From contig JACJWG010000003.1 of the NCBI GenBank assembly GCA_020637235.1, positions 1 through 64,000 of the forward strand: a DNA stretch of 64,000 nt, read 5' to 3'. This DNA comes from Acidimicrobiaceae bacterium. GTDB taxonomy: Bacteria > Actinomycetota > Acidimicrobiia > Acidimicrobiales > Ilumatobacteraceae. The translations under genes were made by a program, and so were the position numbers. This document shows, in pieces, positions 35,526 to 44,073 of the stretch. The stretch's first letter is position 1. Each line of letters opens with the position of its first letter. The notes beneath the pieces were generated by a model. The model saw nothing but the letters and a program-made list of their open reading frames with translations. It did not search any database and had not been told where the DNA came from.

Positions 35526-35800
35526 GCCGCCGTGTCACGCCGATCGTCGCATCGGTCGTGGCGATCGCCGTGCTCGGCACCGCGTGCGGCGACTCACGGT
35601 CTCGCCAGCGCGCCCGCACGGAGCTGGTCGACCAGCTCGTCGCGGGTGGGCTCGAACGGCCGGTGGCCGACTGCGTCGTCGAGGGGTTCTTCGTCGTGCG
35701 CAACGACGCCGAGCTCCGCGACTTCTTCGCACGTGACGAACTCACCGAGGCCGAACGCGCCGAGTTCGCCGAACTCGGCGAGGACTGCCTCGACGGATGA
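35522..35800 (+). CDS. Small putative lipoprotein
   Basis: This 92-residue protein has a signal-like hydrophobic segment (residues 7-20) and a cysteine at 22 (VLGTACGDS). That is close to a lipobox, although the -3 residue is glycine. The mature part is short, charged and helical, with two further cysteines (near residues 51 and 89) that could form a disulfide. No family is recognised. Its ATG overlaps the E1 stop, so it is translated together with E1. Confidence 0.65.
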
Positions 35801-35824
35801 TCCGGGCCGCCGTCGTCGGGGGCG

Positions 35825-37015
35825 TCAGTGCGCAGCCGGCGCGGTGCCGTCGGCCTTCTTCTTCGGCGGCGGCACCCCGACGCTCGGGCCCTGGTCGGCC
35901 CAGTTCGGCCACCGGCGGCGGCTGACGATCGACAGCGTGCGGAGCAGCTTCATCGCCACCTCGTCCTCCTGGGCGGGGCGGGCGATGATCCGGCCCTCGG
36001 CGATCATCCGGTCGATCACTTCCTCGCCCAACTCGGTGCGCACGATGGTGAGGGTCCAGTCGTTGTCCTTGCCGATGCCGCCGGTGGCGATGTCGGCGTG
36101 CTCGGCCGCGAAGTCGGGGCAGTTCTTGCAGCCCTCACGCGTCCACTGGTGGCACTCCTTCAGGTCGATCTCGTGATACGAGCCGTCCTTCATCCAGATC
36201 TGGAAGACGCCCTTGATGTTCATCTTCACCATGTCCTGCTTCTTCAGGCCGTACTTGGCCTCGAACAGCTCGGGGAAGATCGCGTCGTCGAACGTCTTCG
36301 AGCAGAGCAGGCCGATGTTGAACAGGAACGGCTTGCTCACCTTGCCGGCCTTGCGGTCCCACATCACCGGCGGCGACGACGTCTGGCAGCCCATCCCCAC
36401 CAGCGCGAGCCGGCTGAAGCCACGCTCCTTGGCCTCGCGCAGGGCCAGCGGGTTGGCGCAGTACGTGTACCGGCTGCCCGCCGTGGCGAGCACCTCCTCG
36501 CGGTTCGTGACGACGACCGGCTTCGCCTTCCACGCGTCGTCGGGCTCGACGCCGCTCACCAGCGCGGCCTCGATGTAGTCGTTGTCGAGCAGCCAGTTGA
36601 GCATCGCCGACACGAAGCCGCCGTCCTGGCCCTTCTCGTGCTCCTCGTCGTTCGCGGCGCGGGTGAGCAGCAGCTGGCGCCAGATGCCGGACATGTCGTT
36701 CGGTTCGCGCACCTTGCCGAACAGGTGCATGTCGGCCGCCGGCTCCCAGGCACGAAAGCGCGGGCACGCCCGGGTGCAGGTGGTGCAGCCCTTCTCGCCG
36801 TGGATGCAGTTGTCGAGGCCGAGTTCTTCCTCGAGGTGGAAGGGCTTGTACTTGCCCTCCTCGTGCTCGTACCCGATCACGTCGTGTGGACAGGTGACGA
36901 CACAGCCCGCACATCCGGTGCACAGCCCGGTGGTGATCACCTCGGCGTACAGCTCCTTCCACTGCGCGGTCCAGCGTTCGGCCTTGGCTTCGGGTGCGTT
37001 CTCGGTGACGGTCAC
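35825..37015 (-). CDS. FrhB-type F420/ferredoxin oxidoreductase
   Basis: This 396-residue protein has an N-terminal 2x[4Fe-4S]-type region (LCTGCAGCVVTCP near residue 35; a second cluster CIHGEKGCTTCTRACP near 75-90). Two coenzyme F420 hydrogenase/dehydrogenase beta-subunit domains follow (GSRYTYCANPLALREAKERGFSRLALVGMGCQ about 180-212; CKNCPDFAAEHADIATGGIG about 300-320). Such proteins move electrons between F420H2 and ferredoxin or a partner. The GTG at 37015 is chosen; an upstream GTG exists at 37069. It is encoded alone, divergent from amtB. Confidence 0.8.
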   Translation of the reverse strand: MTVTENAPEAKAERWTAQWKELYAEVITTGLCTGCAGCVVTCPHDVIGYEHEEGKYKPFHLEEELGLDNCIHGEKGCTTCTRACPRFRAWEPAADMHLFGKVREPNDMSGIWRQLLLTRAANDEEHEKGQDGGFVSAMLNWLLDNDYIEAALVSGVEPDDAWKAKPVVVTNREEVLATAGSRYTYCANPLALREAKERGFSRLALVGMGCQTSSPPVMWDRKAGKVSKPFLFNIGLLCSKTFDDAIFPELFEAKYGLKKQDMVKMNIKGVFQIWMKDGSYHEIDLKECHQWTREGCKNCPDFAAEHADIATGGIGKDNDWTLTIVRTELGEEVIDRMIAEGRIIARPAQEDEVAMKLLRTLSIVSRRRWPNWADQGPSVGVPPPKKKADGTAPAAH

Positions 37016-37141
37016 GGAGGCGACTCTACGCGTCCGCCCCTGCGCCGTGCCCCGTCGAGCACGTCCCACGCGCGCCGGGCGAGGGCCCGCCCCATGGGCT
37101 CCGACATCGCGCCAGGCTGTTCATCCACTGCACAACCGGAC

Positions 37142-37168
37142 GAAACCCCGACGAAACAAATCCGCGAC
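37142..37168 (+). promoter_or_regulatory. GlnR-box-like half-site array upstream of amtB
   Basis: GAAAC (37142), GAAAC (37153) and GCGAC (37164) are spaced exactly 11 bases apart, 71-97 bases before the amtB ATG. Actinobacterial GlnR boxes are GTnAC/GAAAC half-sites at the same 11-base phase. The same GAAAC/GCGAC pattern lies before the two other amt genes in this window. Confidence 0.6.
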
Positions 37169-37238
37169 AACGTGCATCCGCCTCGCACACCGCCGGGCGC
37201 GTCGAGGGGGCGCGCCGGCCCGTCCCCACGGAGCACAC

Positions 37239-38459
37239 ATGGACACCGGAAACGCCGCGTGGGTCCTCGTCTCGGCAGCGCTCGTGCTGTTCATGACACC
37301 CGGACTCGCGTTCTTCTACGGCGGCATGGACCGCGGACGCAACGTCCTCAACATGCTGATGATGAACTTCTACTGCCTGCTCGTCGTCCCGATCGTGTGG
37401 GTGGTCGTCGGGTACTCGCTCGCGCAAGTGCCCTTCGACAACGGGTTCATCGGCAACGTCGACGCGGCGTTCCTGAAGGACATCGCGATCACCGGCGAGG
37501 ACGGTGGCATGACGCTCGCCGTGGTCGCGTTCCTCGGCATGTTCGCGGCGATCACCCCGGCGCTGATCTCGGGTGCCGTCGCCGACCGGATGAAGTTCTC
37601 GGCATGGGCGATCTTCGTGCCCGTCTGGTCGCTCGTCGTCTACGTGCCCGTGTTCAAGTGGGTCTACGGGGGATGGCTCGCCGAGCGCGGGTCGATCGAC
37701 TTCGCCGGTGGCACCGCGATCCACGTCAACGCCGGCATCGCCGCGCTCGCCGCGGTGATGGTGCTCGGCAAACGCAAGGGCTGGCCGACCGAGGGACATC
37801 CGCCGCACTCGATGCCGCTCGTGATGATCGGCACCGGCATCCTGTGGTTCGGTTGGTTCGGCTTCAACGCCGGCTCGGCCCTCGCGGCGAACGGCCAGGC
37901 CGTACAGGCCTTCATGAACACGTTCCTCGCTGCTGCTGCGGCCGGCCTCGCGTGGGTCGTCGTCGAGTGGATCCGCGACGGCCACCCCACCAACCTCGGC
38001 GCGGCATCGGGCATCGTGGCCGGCCTCGTCGCCATCACCCCGGCCGCCGGCTACGTGTCCGGCATGGGGCCGATCTTCATCGGTCTGATCGCCGGCGTCG
38101 TGTGCTGCTACGCCGTGCGCCTGAAGACCAAGGCCGGCTACGACGACGCACTCGACGTGGTGGGCGTCCACTTCGTCGGCGGCCTGGTCGGCTCGCTGCT
38201 CATCGGCTTCTTCGCGAACCCGGAGTTCTTCGGCGGCTCGTGGGACGAGGGCATCTTCTACGGTGGCGGTGCGACGTTGTTGTTCGAGCAGCTGCTCGCC
38301 AACGTGGCCGCGATCGTGTGGTCGTTCGCGCTGACGTTCGTCATCATGACCGCACTGAAGAGCACCGTCGGCGTGCGCGTCGACGAGGAACAGGAGGCCA
38401 CCGGCCTCGACCTCGCCCTGCACGGCGAGACCGCGTACCACTCGGGCAACATGGGCTGA
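37239..38459 (+). CDS. amtB: Ammonium transporter, first of three
   Basis: This is a 406-residue Amt channel with eleven membrane segments and no cleavable signal. The twin pore histidines are present in GTAIHVNAGIAAL (near residue 165) and VVGVHFVGG (near 310). The family motifs ADRMKFSAWAIF and WFGWFGFNAGSALAAN are clear. It conducts ammonium inward and is normally closed by GlnK. The glnK gene follows by 26 bases, the classical amtB-glnK unit. Confidence 0.94.
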   Translation: MDTGNAAWVLVSAALVLFMTPGLAFFYGGMDRGRNVLNMLMMNFYCLLVVPIVWVVVGYSLAQVPFDNGFIGNVDAAFLKDIAITGEDGGMTLAVVAFLGMFAAITPALISGAVADRMKFSAWAIFVPVWSLVVYVPVFKWVYGGWLAERGSIDFAGGTAIHVNAGIAALAAVMVLGKRKGWPTEGHPPHSMPLVMIGTGILWFGWFGFNAGSALAANGQAVQAFMNTFLAAAAAGLAWVVVEWIRDGHPTNLGAASGIVAGLVAITPAAGYVSGMGPIFIGLIAGVVCCYAVRLKTKAGYDDALDVVGVHFVGGLVGSLLIGFFANPEFFGGSWDEGIFYGGGATLLFEQLLANVAAIVWSFALTFVIMTALKSTVGVRVDEEQEATGLDLALHGETAYHSGNMG

Positions 38460-38485
38460 CCGGGTCGAGGAGACAGGAGATCACG

Positions 38486-38824
38486 ATGAAGCTCATCACC
38501 GCCATCGTCAAGCCGTTCAAGGTGGACGACGTGAAGACCGCGCTCAAGGGCATCGGCGTGCAGGGCATGACCGTCGCCGAGGTGCGCGGCTTCGGCCGCC
38601 AGGGCGGGCACACCGAGACCTACCGTGGTGCCGAGTACCAGATCGACTTCGTCCCGAAGATCCAGATCGAGCTCGTCGTCGACGACGAGGCCGCCGATGC
38701 GGCGATCGACGCCATCGTCGCAGCGGCCGCAACCGGCAAGATCGGCGATGGCAAGATCTGGGTCACGAGCGTCGATCGGTTGATCCGCATCCGGACGGGC
38801 GAAGAGGGCATCGCTGCCATCTGA
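38486..38824 (+). CDS. glnK: PII signal protein GlnK (first copy)
   Basis: This 112-residue PII protein binds 2-oxoglutarate and ATP/ADP and closes AmtB. The signature MKLITAIVKPFKVDDVK is followed by the T-loop TYRGAEYQIDF, with the modifiable Tyr51. The C-loop reads GKIGDGKIWVTSVDRLIRIRTGE. A GGAG element lies nine bases before the ATG. It is nearly identical to the second copy at 41944, with differences near residues 8, 22-24 and 75-84, so the two may form mixed trimers. Confidence 0.96.
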   Translation: MKLITAIVKPFKVDDVKTALKGIGVQGMTVAEVRGFGRQGGHTETYRGAEYQIDFVPKIQIELVVDDEAADAAIDAIVAAAATGKIGDGKIWVTSVDRLIRIRTGEEGIAAI

Positions 38825-38834
38825 CGCCCGCGTG

Positions 38835-39401
38835 TCAACCGGCGGCCGCGCGCTCCTGCACGTCGATCGCGAAGCCGCGGGCGTGCGCGCTGCGCACCAC
38901 GAGGCCCATGCCGGCCAACCGGCGGCGCAGCCGGAACACCACGCCGTCGAGCGCCTTCGGTCCCGGCGCACCGTCGGGCCAGAGCGCCGCCTCGAGCGTG
39001 CGGCGTTCCACCACGGCACCCGGGTGGGCGAGCAGCAGCCGCACCACGGTGGCCTGGGCCGCGCTGAGCACCACACTGGCCCCGCCGTAGTGCACGATGT
39101 GGCTCGGGTCGAGCACGGGATGGTCGTCCTGCAGGTGGTTCATCACACGCGCCAGCCGAGCGAGGCGGGCGAGCACGTCGTCCCGGTCGGCCGGCAGCCG
39201 CACCCAGTCCTCGTCGAGGCCGACGTCGGTCGGCGGCGCGGCGTCGGGAGCCACGAGCAGCAGACGCGGCACACCGGCGCGCGCGTACTGGCGACGGAGG
39301 TGATCGTCCTGGGGCCAGCTGACGAACTCGACACCTGCCCGATCGGCGATCGCGCCGACCTCGTCGGGGTCCGAGGAAGCGTTCGTGGCGGACACGTTCA
39401 C
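38835..39401 (-). CDS. OmpR-type winged-helix regulator with degenerate receiver (GlnR-like)
   Basis: This is a protein of about 188 residues. Residues 1-88 look like a shortened receiver fold without recognisable phosphorylation aspartates. Residues 100-185 are an OmpR/PhoB winged helix: LSAAQATVVRLLLAHPGAVVERRTLEAALW, then ALDGVVFRLRRRLAGMG and a VRSAHARGFAI wing. GlnR, the nitrogen regulator of actinobacteria, has the same plan of non-phosphorylated receiver plus OmpR domain, though it is longer. It lies between glnK and glnD, so a nitrogen role is likely. The start is a GTG at 39401 by preference; an ATG at 39443 is possible. Confidence 0.65.
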   Translation of the reverse strand: MNVSATNASSDPDEVGAIADRAGVEFVSWPQDDHLRRQYARAGVPRLLLVAPDAAPPTDVGLDEDWVRLPADRDDVLARLARLARVMNHLQDDHPVLDPSHIVHYGGASVVLSAAQATVVRLLLAHPGAVVERRTLEAALWPDGAPGPKALDGVVFRLRRRLAGMGLVVRSAHARGFAIDVQERAAAG

Positions 39402-39522
39402 ACGCGCACCGTACGGACCGACTGTTTCGCCGCGGAGAAGCATCTGTGAACGCAAGCGTCGAGATGGTGCGCACTCCCATCTCGAGCGGAAGACTGTGAC
39501 CGACGACCCAAGGAGGCACTTC

Positions 39523-41859
39523 GTGGCCAAGCCGATCGATGCTGCGACCATCCGGCGCGTGCGCGCACAGCTGGTGAACGACCCCGATCTCGCCGGGCGG
39601 AGCCTCGCCCGGCGGCTGTCGCAGCAGGTCGACTCGTGGTTCGAGAGTCTGGCTGGGTCGCTGCCGCCCGGGTGGGCGCTCATGGCCACGGGCGGGTACG
39701 CGGGCGGCGTGCTGTGCCCGGGCAGCGACATCGACGTGATCCTGTTGCACCCGAACAAGGTGTCCGACGCCGAGGTGCGGCAGGTGGCCGAAGGATTGTG
39801 GTACCCGCTCTGGGACGGGGGCATCAAGCTCAGCCAGGCGGCCCACACCTCGAAGTCGCTGCTGTCGCTCGCGAGCGACGACCTGGAGACGGCCACGACC
39901 ATCTTGCGTGTGCGGTGCCTCGCCGGCGACACGTCCGCGGTGGCGCGCCTGCAGGCGGACGCGCTCGAGCAGTGGCGTCGCAAGCCGATCGTGTGGCTGC
40001 AGCGTCTGCACGACGCGGCACGGCTGCGGTGGGACAAGGCGGGCGATGTCGCGTCGCTGCTCGAACCCGATCTGAAAGACGGCCGGGGTGGGCTGCGCGA
40101 CCACGACATGATCCGGTGGGCGCTCGCCGTCGATCGCCCCGACGTGAGCGCCCTGCTCGAAGGGCCGTTCGAGGATCTGGCCGGGCCGGCCGAGGTGCTC
40201 CTCGCCACTCGGTGCGAGCTCCACCGGGCGACGGGGCGACTGTCGAACACGCTGCTGCTGCAGGACCAGGACCGGGTGGCCGAGGCGTTGGGATACGCCG
40301 ATGCCGATGCGCTGATGCTCACGGTGTCGTCGGCGGCGCACGCCGTCGAGTGGGCGACGGAACGGTTCTGGCGGCGGATCGAGCGGATCACGAAGCGGGG
40401 CGGCCCCGCCATCCGCACGTTGCCCGAACCGGTGCCCGGCGTGACCGTGATCGACGACGAGGCACAGCTCACCCCCGACGCCGACGTCGACGATCCGTCG
40501 TTCGTGTTCCGGACGGCGGCGGCTGCGGCACACGCCGGGCTGCCGATCGGCGCCCGATCGCTGCGGATGATGGCCAGCCGTGGCCCCTCGCCGGGGGAGG
40601 AGTGGAGCGAGCGCACCCGTCGCGGATTCCTCAGTCTGCTCGGTGCCGGCCGGCCGATGGTGGCCGCGGTCGAGGCGCTCGAGCGGTACGACCTGTTCAG
40701 CCGCTACTTGCCCGAGTGGCGGGCGGTACGCAGCCTGCCGCAGCGCAACGCGTTCCACACGTACACCGTGGACCGGCACCTGCTCCAGACCGTGGCCAAC
40801 GCCTCCGAACTCGTGCGGCGCGTCTCGCGGCCCGATCTGCTGCTCATCGGCGCCCTGCTGCACGACATCGGCAAGGGCTATCCGGGCGATCACACCGATC
40901 GCGGTGTGGAGCTCGTCGAGGTGATCGCGCCCCGCATGGGGTTCCCGCCGGACGACGTCGCCGTCGTGCGGTCGCTCGTCGAGCACCACCTGCTGTTGTC
41001 GGAGACCGCGACGCGACGCGACCTCGGCGATCCCCGCACGGCGGCGAACGTGGCCGCAGCCGTCGGCGATCTCGACACCCTCGAGCTCCTCGCCGCCCTC
41101 ACCGAGGCCGACAGCCGCGCCACGGGGCCGGCGGCGTGGTCGAGTTGGAAGTCGTCGTTGCTCGACGAACTCGTGCACCTCACGCGGCTCGCATTGCGTG
41201 GCGAACGTCGACCGCCGACGACCACGCCGCTCGACTCGCGCTTCAGCCACCTGGTCGAGCAGGTGCAGGCCGGTGGAGGCGTGCTCATCGAACACGAGTC
41301 CGTTGGCGACTTCGAGATGCTGCGCATCGCCAGTGCCGACCGACGCGGCCTGTTCTCGCTGATCGCCGGGACACTCGCGTTCCACGGTCTCGACGTCGTC
41401 GGCGCCGAGGCGTTCACCGGCAGCGACGGCACTGCGGTCGACGAGTTCCGGATCCTGCGCCCGACGGGGACCGAGCCGAACTGGTCGAAGTTCGCCCACG
41501 ACCTCCGTGGCGTGCTGCGAGGCGACGTCGACATCGACGCCCGACTCGAGCAGCGCATCAAGAACATGGGACGCCGCCGGCGTCCGCTCGCCGCGGCCGC
41601 ACCTCGCTTCGAGGTGCTCGTGAGCAACGAGGCCTCGGACTCGACCACGATGATCGACGTCCGTGTCCCCGACGCCCCGGCGACGTTGTACCGGCTGTCG
41701 CACGCGCTGGCCGAGCACGGCTACGACATCCGTTCGGCGAAGGTGGCCACGCTCGGCCACGAGGTCGTCGACGTGTTCTACGTGCAGGGGCCGGCGGGCC
41801 AGTTGCCGGCCGACGACCACGCGCGGATCGCGGATCGGCTGAAGGCGGCACTCGCCTGA
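39523..41859 (+). CDS. glnD: PII uridylyltransferase/uridylyl-removing enzyme GlnD
   Basis: This is a 778-residue bifunctional enzyme. The nucleotidyltransferase motif GGYAGGVLCPGSDIDVILLHP lies near residue 53-73, the PII-UT block LEPDLKDGRGGLRDH near 181-195, the HD motif GALLHDIGKGYPGDHTDRG near 441, and ATGPAAWSSWKSSLLDEL near 538. Two C-terminal ACT domains (about 595-680 and 705-775) sense glutamine. The GTG at 39523 has a strong AGGAGG six bases upstream. It modifies the two PII proteins encoded next to it (Tyr51 in both). Confidence 0.95.
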   Translation: MAKPIDAATIRRVRAQLVNDPDLAGRSLARRLSQQVDSWFESLAGSLPPGWALMATGGYAGGVLCPGSDIDVILLHPNKVSDAEVRQVAEGLWYPLWDGGIKLSQAAHTSKSLLSLASDDLETATTILRVRCLAGDTSAVARLQADALEQWRRKPIVWLQRLHDAARLRWDKAGDVASLLEPDLKDGRGGLRDHDMIRWALAVDRPDVSALLEGPFEDLAGPAEVLLATRCELHRATGRLSNTLLLQDQDRVAEALGYADADALMLTVSSAAHAVEWATERFWRRIERITKRGGPAIRTLPEPVPGVTVIDDEAQLTPDADVDDPSFVFRTAAAAAHAGLPIGARSLRMMASRGPSPGEEWSERTRRGFLSLLGAGRPMVAAVEALERYDLFSRYLPEWRAVRSLPQRNAFHTYTVDRHLLQTVANASELVRRVSRPDLLLIGALLHDIGKGYPGDHTDRGVELVEVIAPRMGFPPDDVAVVRSLVEHHLLLSETATRRDLGDPRTAANVAAAVGDLDTLELLAALTEADSRATGPAAWSSWKSSLLDELVHLTRLALRGERRPPTTTPLDSRFSHLVEQVQAGGGVLIEHESVGDFEMLRIASADRRGLFSLIAGTLAFHGLDVVGAEAFTGSDGTAVDEFRILRPTGTEPNWSKFAHDLRGVLRGDVDIDARLEQRIKNMGRRRRPLAAAAPRFEVLVSNEASDSTTMIDVRVPDAPATLYRLSHALAEHGYDIRSAKVATLGHEVVDVFYVQGPAGQLPADDHARIADRLKAALA

Positions 41860-41864
41860 CGCGT

Positions 41865-41899
41865 CGAGAGCGGCCCGGCCGGTGGCCGGACCGCTCTCG
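41865..41899. terminator. Strong terminator between glnD and the second glnK
   Basis: A near-perfect hairpin has an outer CGAGAGCGG/CCGCTCTCG stem and an inner CCGGCC/GGCCGG stem around a GGT loop. It serves both convergent genes. Confidence 0.85.
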
Positions 41900-41943
41900 G
41901 TCGGGGGGTCCTTCGCGGACCGGGTCGTCGACTGCAGGTGCTG

Positions 41944-42282
41944 TCAGATCGCGGCGACGCCTTCTTCGCCGGTGCGGATGCGGACGAGTCGGTCGACGCT
42001 GGTGACCCAGATCTTGCCGTCGCCGATCTTGCCGGTGCCGGCGGCGGTGGTGATCACGTCGATGGCCTGGTCGACGGCTTCGTCGTCGACGACGAGTTCG
42101 AGTTGGATCTTGGGGACGAAGTCGATCTTGTACTCGGCGCCGCGGTAGGTCTCGGTGTGTCCGCCTTGGCGGCCGAAGCCGCGGACCTCGCCGACGGTCA
42201 TGCCTTGGATGCCGACGGCCTTCAGGGCGTCTTTGACGTCGTCGACCTTGAACGGTTTGATGATCGCTGTGATGAGTTTCAT
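41944..42282 (-). CDS. glnK: PII signal protein GlnK (second copy)
   Basis: This 112-residue PII protein has MKLITAIIKPFKVDDVKD at the start, the T-loop TYRGAEYKIDF with Tyr51, and the GKIGDGKIWVTSVDRLVRIRTGE C-loop. It lies downstream of two amt genes on the same strand, separated from amt2 by 222 bases that hold two hairpins (around 42378-42432 and 42470-42485) and no GAAAC array, so it is probably expressed with or processed from the amt2 transcript. Confidence 0.96.
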   Translation of the reverse strand: MKLITAIIKPFKVDDVKDALKAVGIQGMTVGEVRGFGRQGGHTETYRGAEYKIDFVPKIQLELVVDDEAVDQAIDVITTAAGTGKIGDGKIWVTSVDRLVRIRTGEEGVAAI

Positions 42283-42377
42283 GGTGCTGCGAGGAGCCTT
42301 CCGTCTCGGGACTCCACGTGTGCGGTGCACCTCGTGGAGAGATCTGTGGAGGTCTGTTGGAACGAACGTGGATCGGA

Positions 42378-42485
42378 GGGGGTAGTGCCCCCGGGTCACT
42401 GCGTGAGCGGCGACCCGGGGACTGCCCCTACCGGGGACCGGCGTTTCCGGTTCCGATCCCCGTGCGCATGAACGGCAAGCCGTTC
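42378..42485 (-). other. Hairpins between amt2 and glnK
   Basis: CCCCGGGTC (42389-42397) pairs with GACCCGGGG (42412-42420), with more pairing outside through a bulge. A second hairpin GAACGG/CCGTTC sits at 42470-42485, just after the amt2 stop. They could be a partial terminator or RNA-processing point giving unequal amt2 and glnK levels. Confidence 0.45.
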
Positions 42486-42504
42486 AGCTCTTGCTGGCCG
42501 AGGA

Positions 42505-43866
42505 TCAGCCGGCGACGACGTCCGGGGCGTAGCCGCTGAGGCCGTGCTCCAGGACGTCGAGGCCCTCGATCTCCTCGGACTCGGTGACTCGGAGACCGAT
42601 CGTCTTCTTCAGGATGAACAGCGCTGCGCCGGCCGTGACGGTGACCCAGGCCGCGATGATCAGGACCATCACCAGCTGCATGATCAGCTGGTCGAAGCCG
42701 CCGCCGTAGAACAGCCCGGCCTTCTCGCGGCCGAGGAAGGCGTCGTCGTAGCGGGCGAACAGCCCGATGGACAGGGTGCCCCACATGCCGCAGACGCCGT
42801 GCACGCTGATGGCGCCCACCGGGTCGTCGATCTTCACCTTGTCGAAGAAGAAGACGGCGAACACGACGATCACGCCACCGACGGCGCCGATGACGACCGA
42901 CATCATCGGGTTCACGGCACCGCACGGGGCCGTGATCGCGACCAGGCCGGCGAGCACGCCGTTGCCGATCATGGCGAGGTCGGGCTTCCCGGTCTTCAAC
43001 CAGATGGTGATCGTCGTGGCGACGCCACCGGCCGCGGCGGCGAGCATCGTGTTCACCGCGACGGTGATCACATAGCTGTCAGCGGCGAGTTCGGAGCCGG
43101 GGTTGAACCCGAACCACCCGAGCCACAGGATGAACACGCCGAGGATCGCCATCGGGATGTTGTGACCGGGGATGGCGCGCGGCTTGCCGTCGGGGCCGTA
43201 CTTGCCGATGCGGGGGCCGAGCAGCACGGCGCCGAGCAGCGCCAGGATGCCACCCGTCATGTGCACGACCGACGAGCCTGCGAAGTCGGAGTACACGGCG
43301 TCGCCGATGTTCATCTGGGCGATGAGCCCGCCACCCCAGGTCCAGTGGACGACGACCGGGTAGATGAACGCCGTGACGATCGCGCTGAAGATGAGATAGG
43401 TCACGAACTTCGTCCGTTCCGCCATGGCGCCCGAGGCGATCGTGATCGCGGTGGCGGCGAACACGGCCTGGAAGAAGAACGAGGTCGCGAGGCTCAGGCC
43501 GCCCTCGGCCGGGATGGTGAGGTCGTTGCCGGCGAGGAAGAACAGGTCGGTCCCGATGAACTTGCCGTCTCCGCCGAACGCGAACGCGTACCCACATGCG
43601 AAGAAGGCGAGGAAGCCGACCAGGGCGTCGCCGAGGTTCTTGGCGAAGATGTTGACCACGTTCTTCGCGCGGGTGAGACCCGCCTCGACGAGCGCGAAGC
43701 CCGCCTGCATGAAGAACACCAGGCAGCCTGCCACGAACACCCAGATGTTGTCGAGGATGGCCTGGGTGTCGGGACCTTCCTGTGCAAAGGCCGTGGATGG
43801 CGTGATGGCGACGAGCGCCGCCACGCCACCGAGGCCAGAGATGATTCGAAGCGCACGTTTGCGCAC
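42505..43866 (-). CDS. Ammonium transporter, second of three
   Basis: This 453-residue Amt protein has a cleavable signal peptide (ends near STAFAQE, residue 28) and eleven membrane segments. The pore histidines are in SSVVHMTGGILAL (near 200) and ISVHGVCGMWG (near 350), and the motif MAERTKFVTYLIF lies between. The start GTG at 43866 has GGAGGAG about six bases upstream; a longer in-frame version would read through the PII remnant. An 11-base-phased GAAAC/GCGAC array lies 87-113 bases upstream of the GTG. Confidence 0.93.
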   Translation of the reverse strand: MRKRALRIISGLGGVAALVAITPSTAFAQEGPDTQAILDNIWVFVAGCLVFFMQAGFALVEAGLTRAKNVVNIFAKNLGDALVGFLAFFACGYAFAFGGDGKFIGTDLFFLAGNDLTIPAEGGLSLATSFFFQAVFAATAITIASGAMAERTKFVTYLIFSAIVTAFIYPVVVHWTWGGGLIAQMNIGDAVYSDFAGSSVVHMTGGILALLGAVLLGPRIGKYGPDGKPRAIPGHNIPMAILGVFILWLGWFGFNPGSELAADSYVITVAVNTMLAAAAGGVATTITIWLKTGKPDLAMIGNGVLAGLVAITAPCGAVNPMMSVVIGAVGGVIVVFAVFFFDKVKIDDPVGAISVHGVCGMWGTLSIGLFARYDDAFLGREKAGLFYGGGFDQLIMQLVMVLIIAAWVTVTAGAALFILKKTIGLRVTESEEIEGLDVLEHGLSGYAPDVVAG

Positions 43867-43952
43867 GAGCTCCTCCTTGAACGATGTGAGCCGGATAGGG
43901 GCGATCCGGGGCCACGCTGCCGAGCCGGACGGGCGCAACCTAGGAAGTCGTG

Positions 43953-43979
43953 ATTTCCCGCTCGTCGCCGCATTGTTTC
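43953..43979 (-). promoter_or_regulatory. GlnR-box-like half-site array upstream of amt2
   Basis: Read on the minus strand: GAAAC (43979-43975), GCGAC (43968-43964) and GAAAT (43957-43953), each 11 bases apart. It has the same composition and similar distance to the start codon as the arrays before amtB and amt3. Confidence 0.6.
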
Positions 43980-44010
43980 CGTCGTGTAGCCATCGTGTTC
44001 GCGTCCGGCC

Positions 44011-44058
44011 GGCATCGTCGGCCTCGAACGGCTCGACGATCGGCGTGATGAGTTCCAT
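44011..44058 (-). pseudogene. Decayed PII (glnK) N-terminal remnant
   Basis: An ATG fifteen bases after the amt3 stop opens 16 codons (MELITPIVEPFEADDA) that match the GlnK start (MKLITAIIKPFKVDDV) at ten of sixteen positions, with Lys to Glu changes at three of the others. Similarity then stops abruptly and the frame runs on without PII features into the amt2 leader. Its place straight after amt3 is where a glnK gene would be expected. It is probably a deleted and mutated third PII gene. Confidence 0.75.
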
Positions 44059-44073
44059 GGTGGTGGGATCCGC

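Noticed and set aside
43866..44058. Longer N-terminus for the second ammonium transporter beginning at the ATG 44058
   Set aside because: The extension is a PII remnant and junk, while the GTG at 43866 has a strong ribosome site and starts a proper signal peptide.
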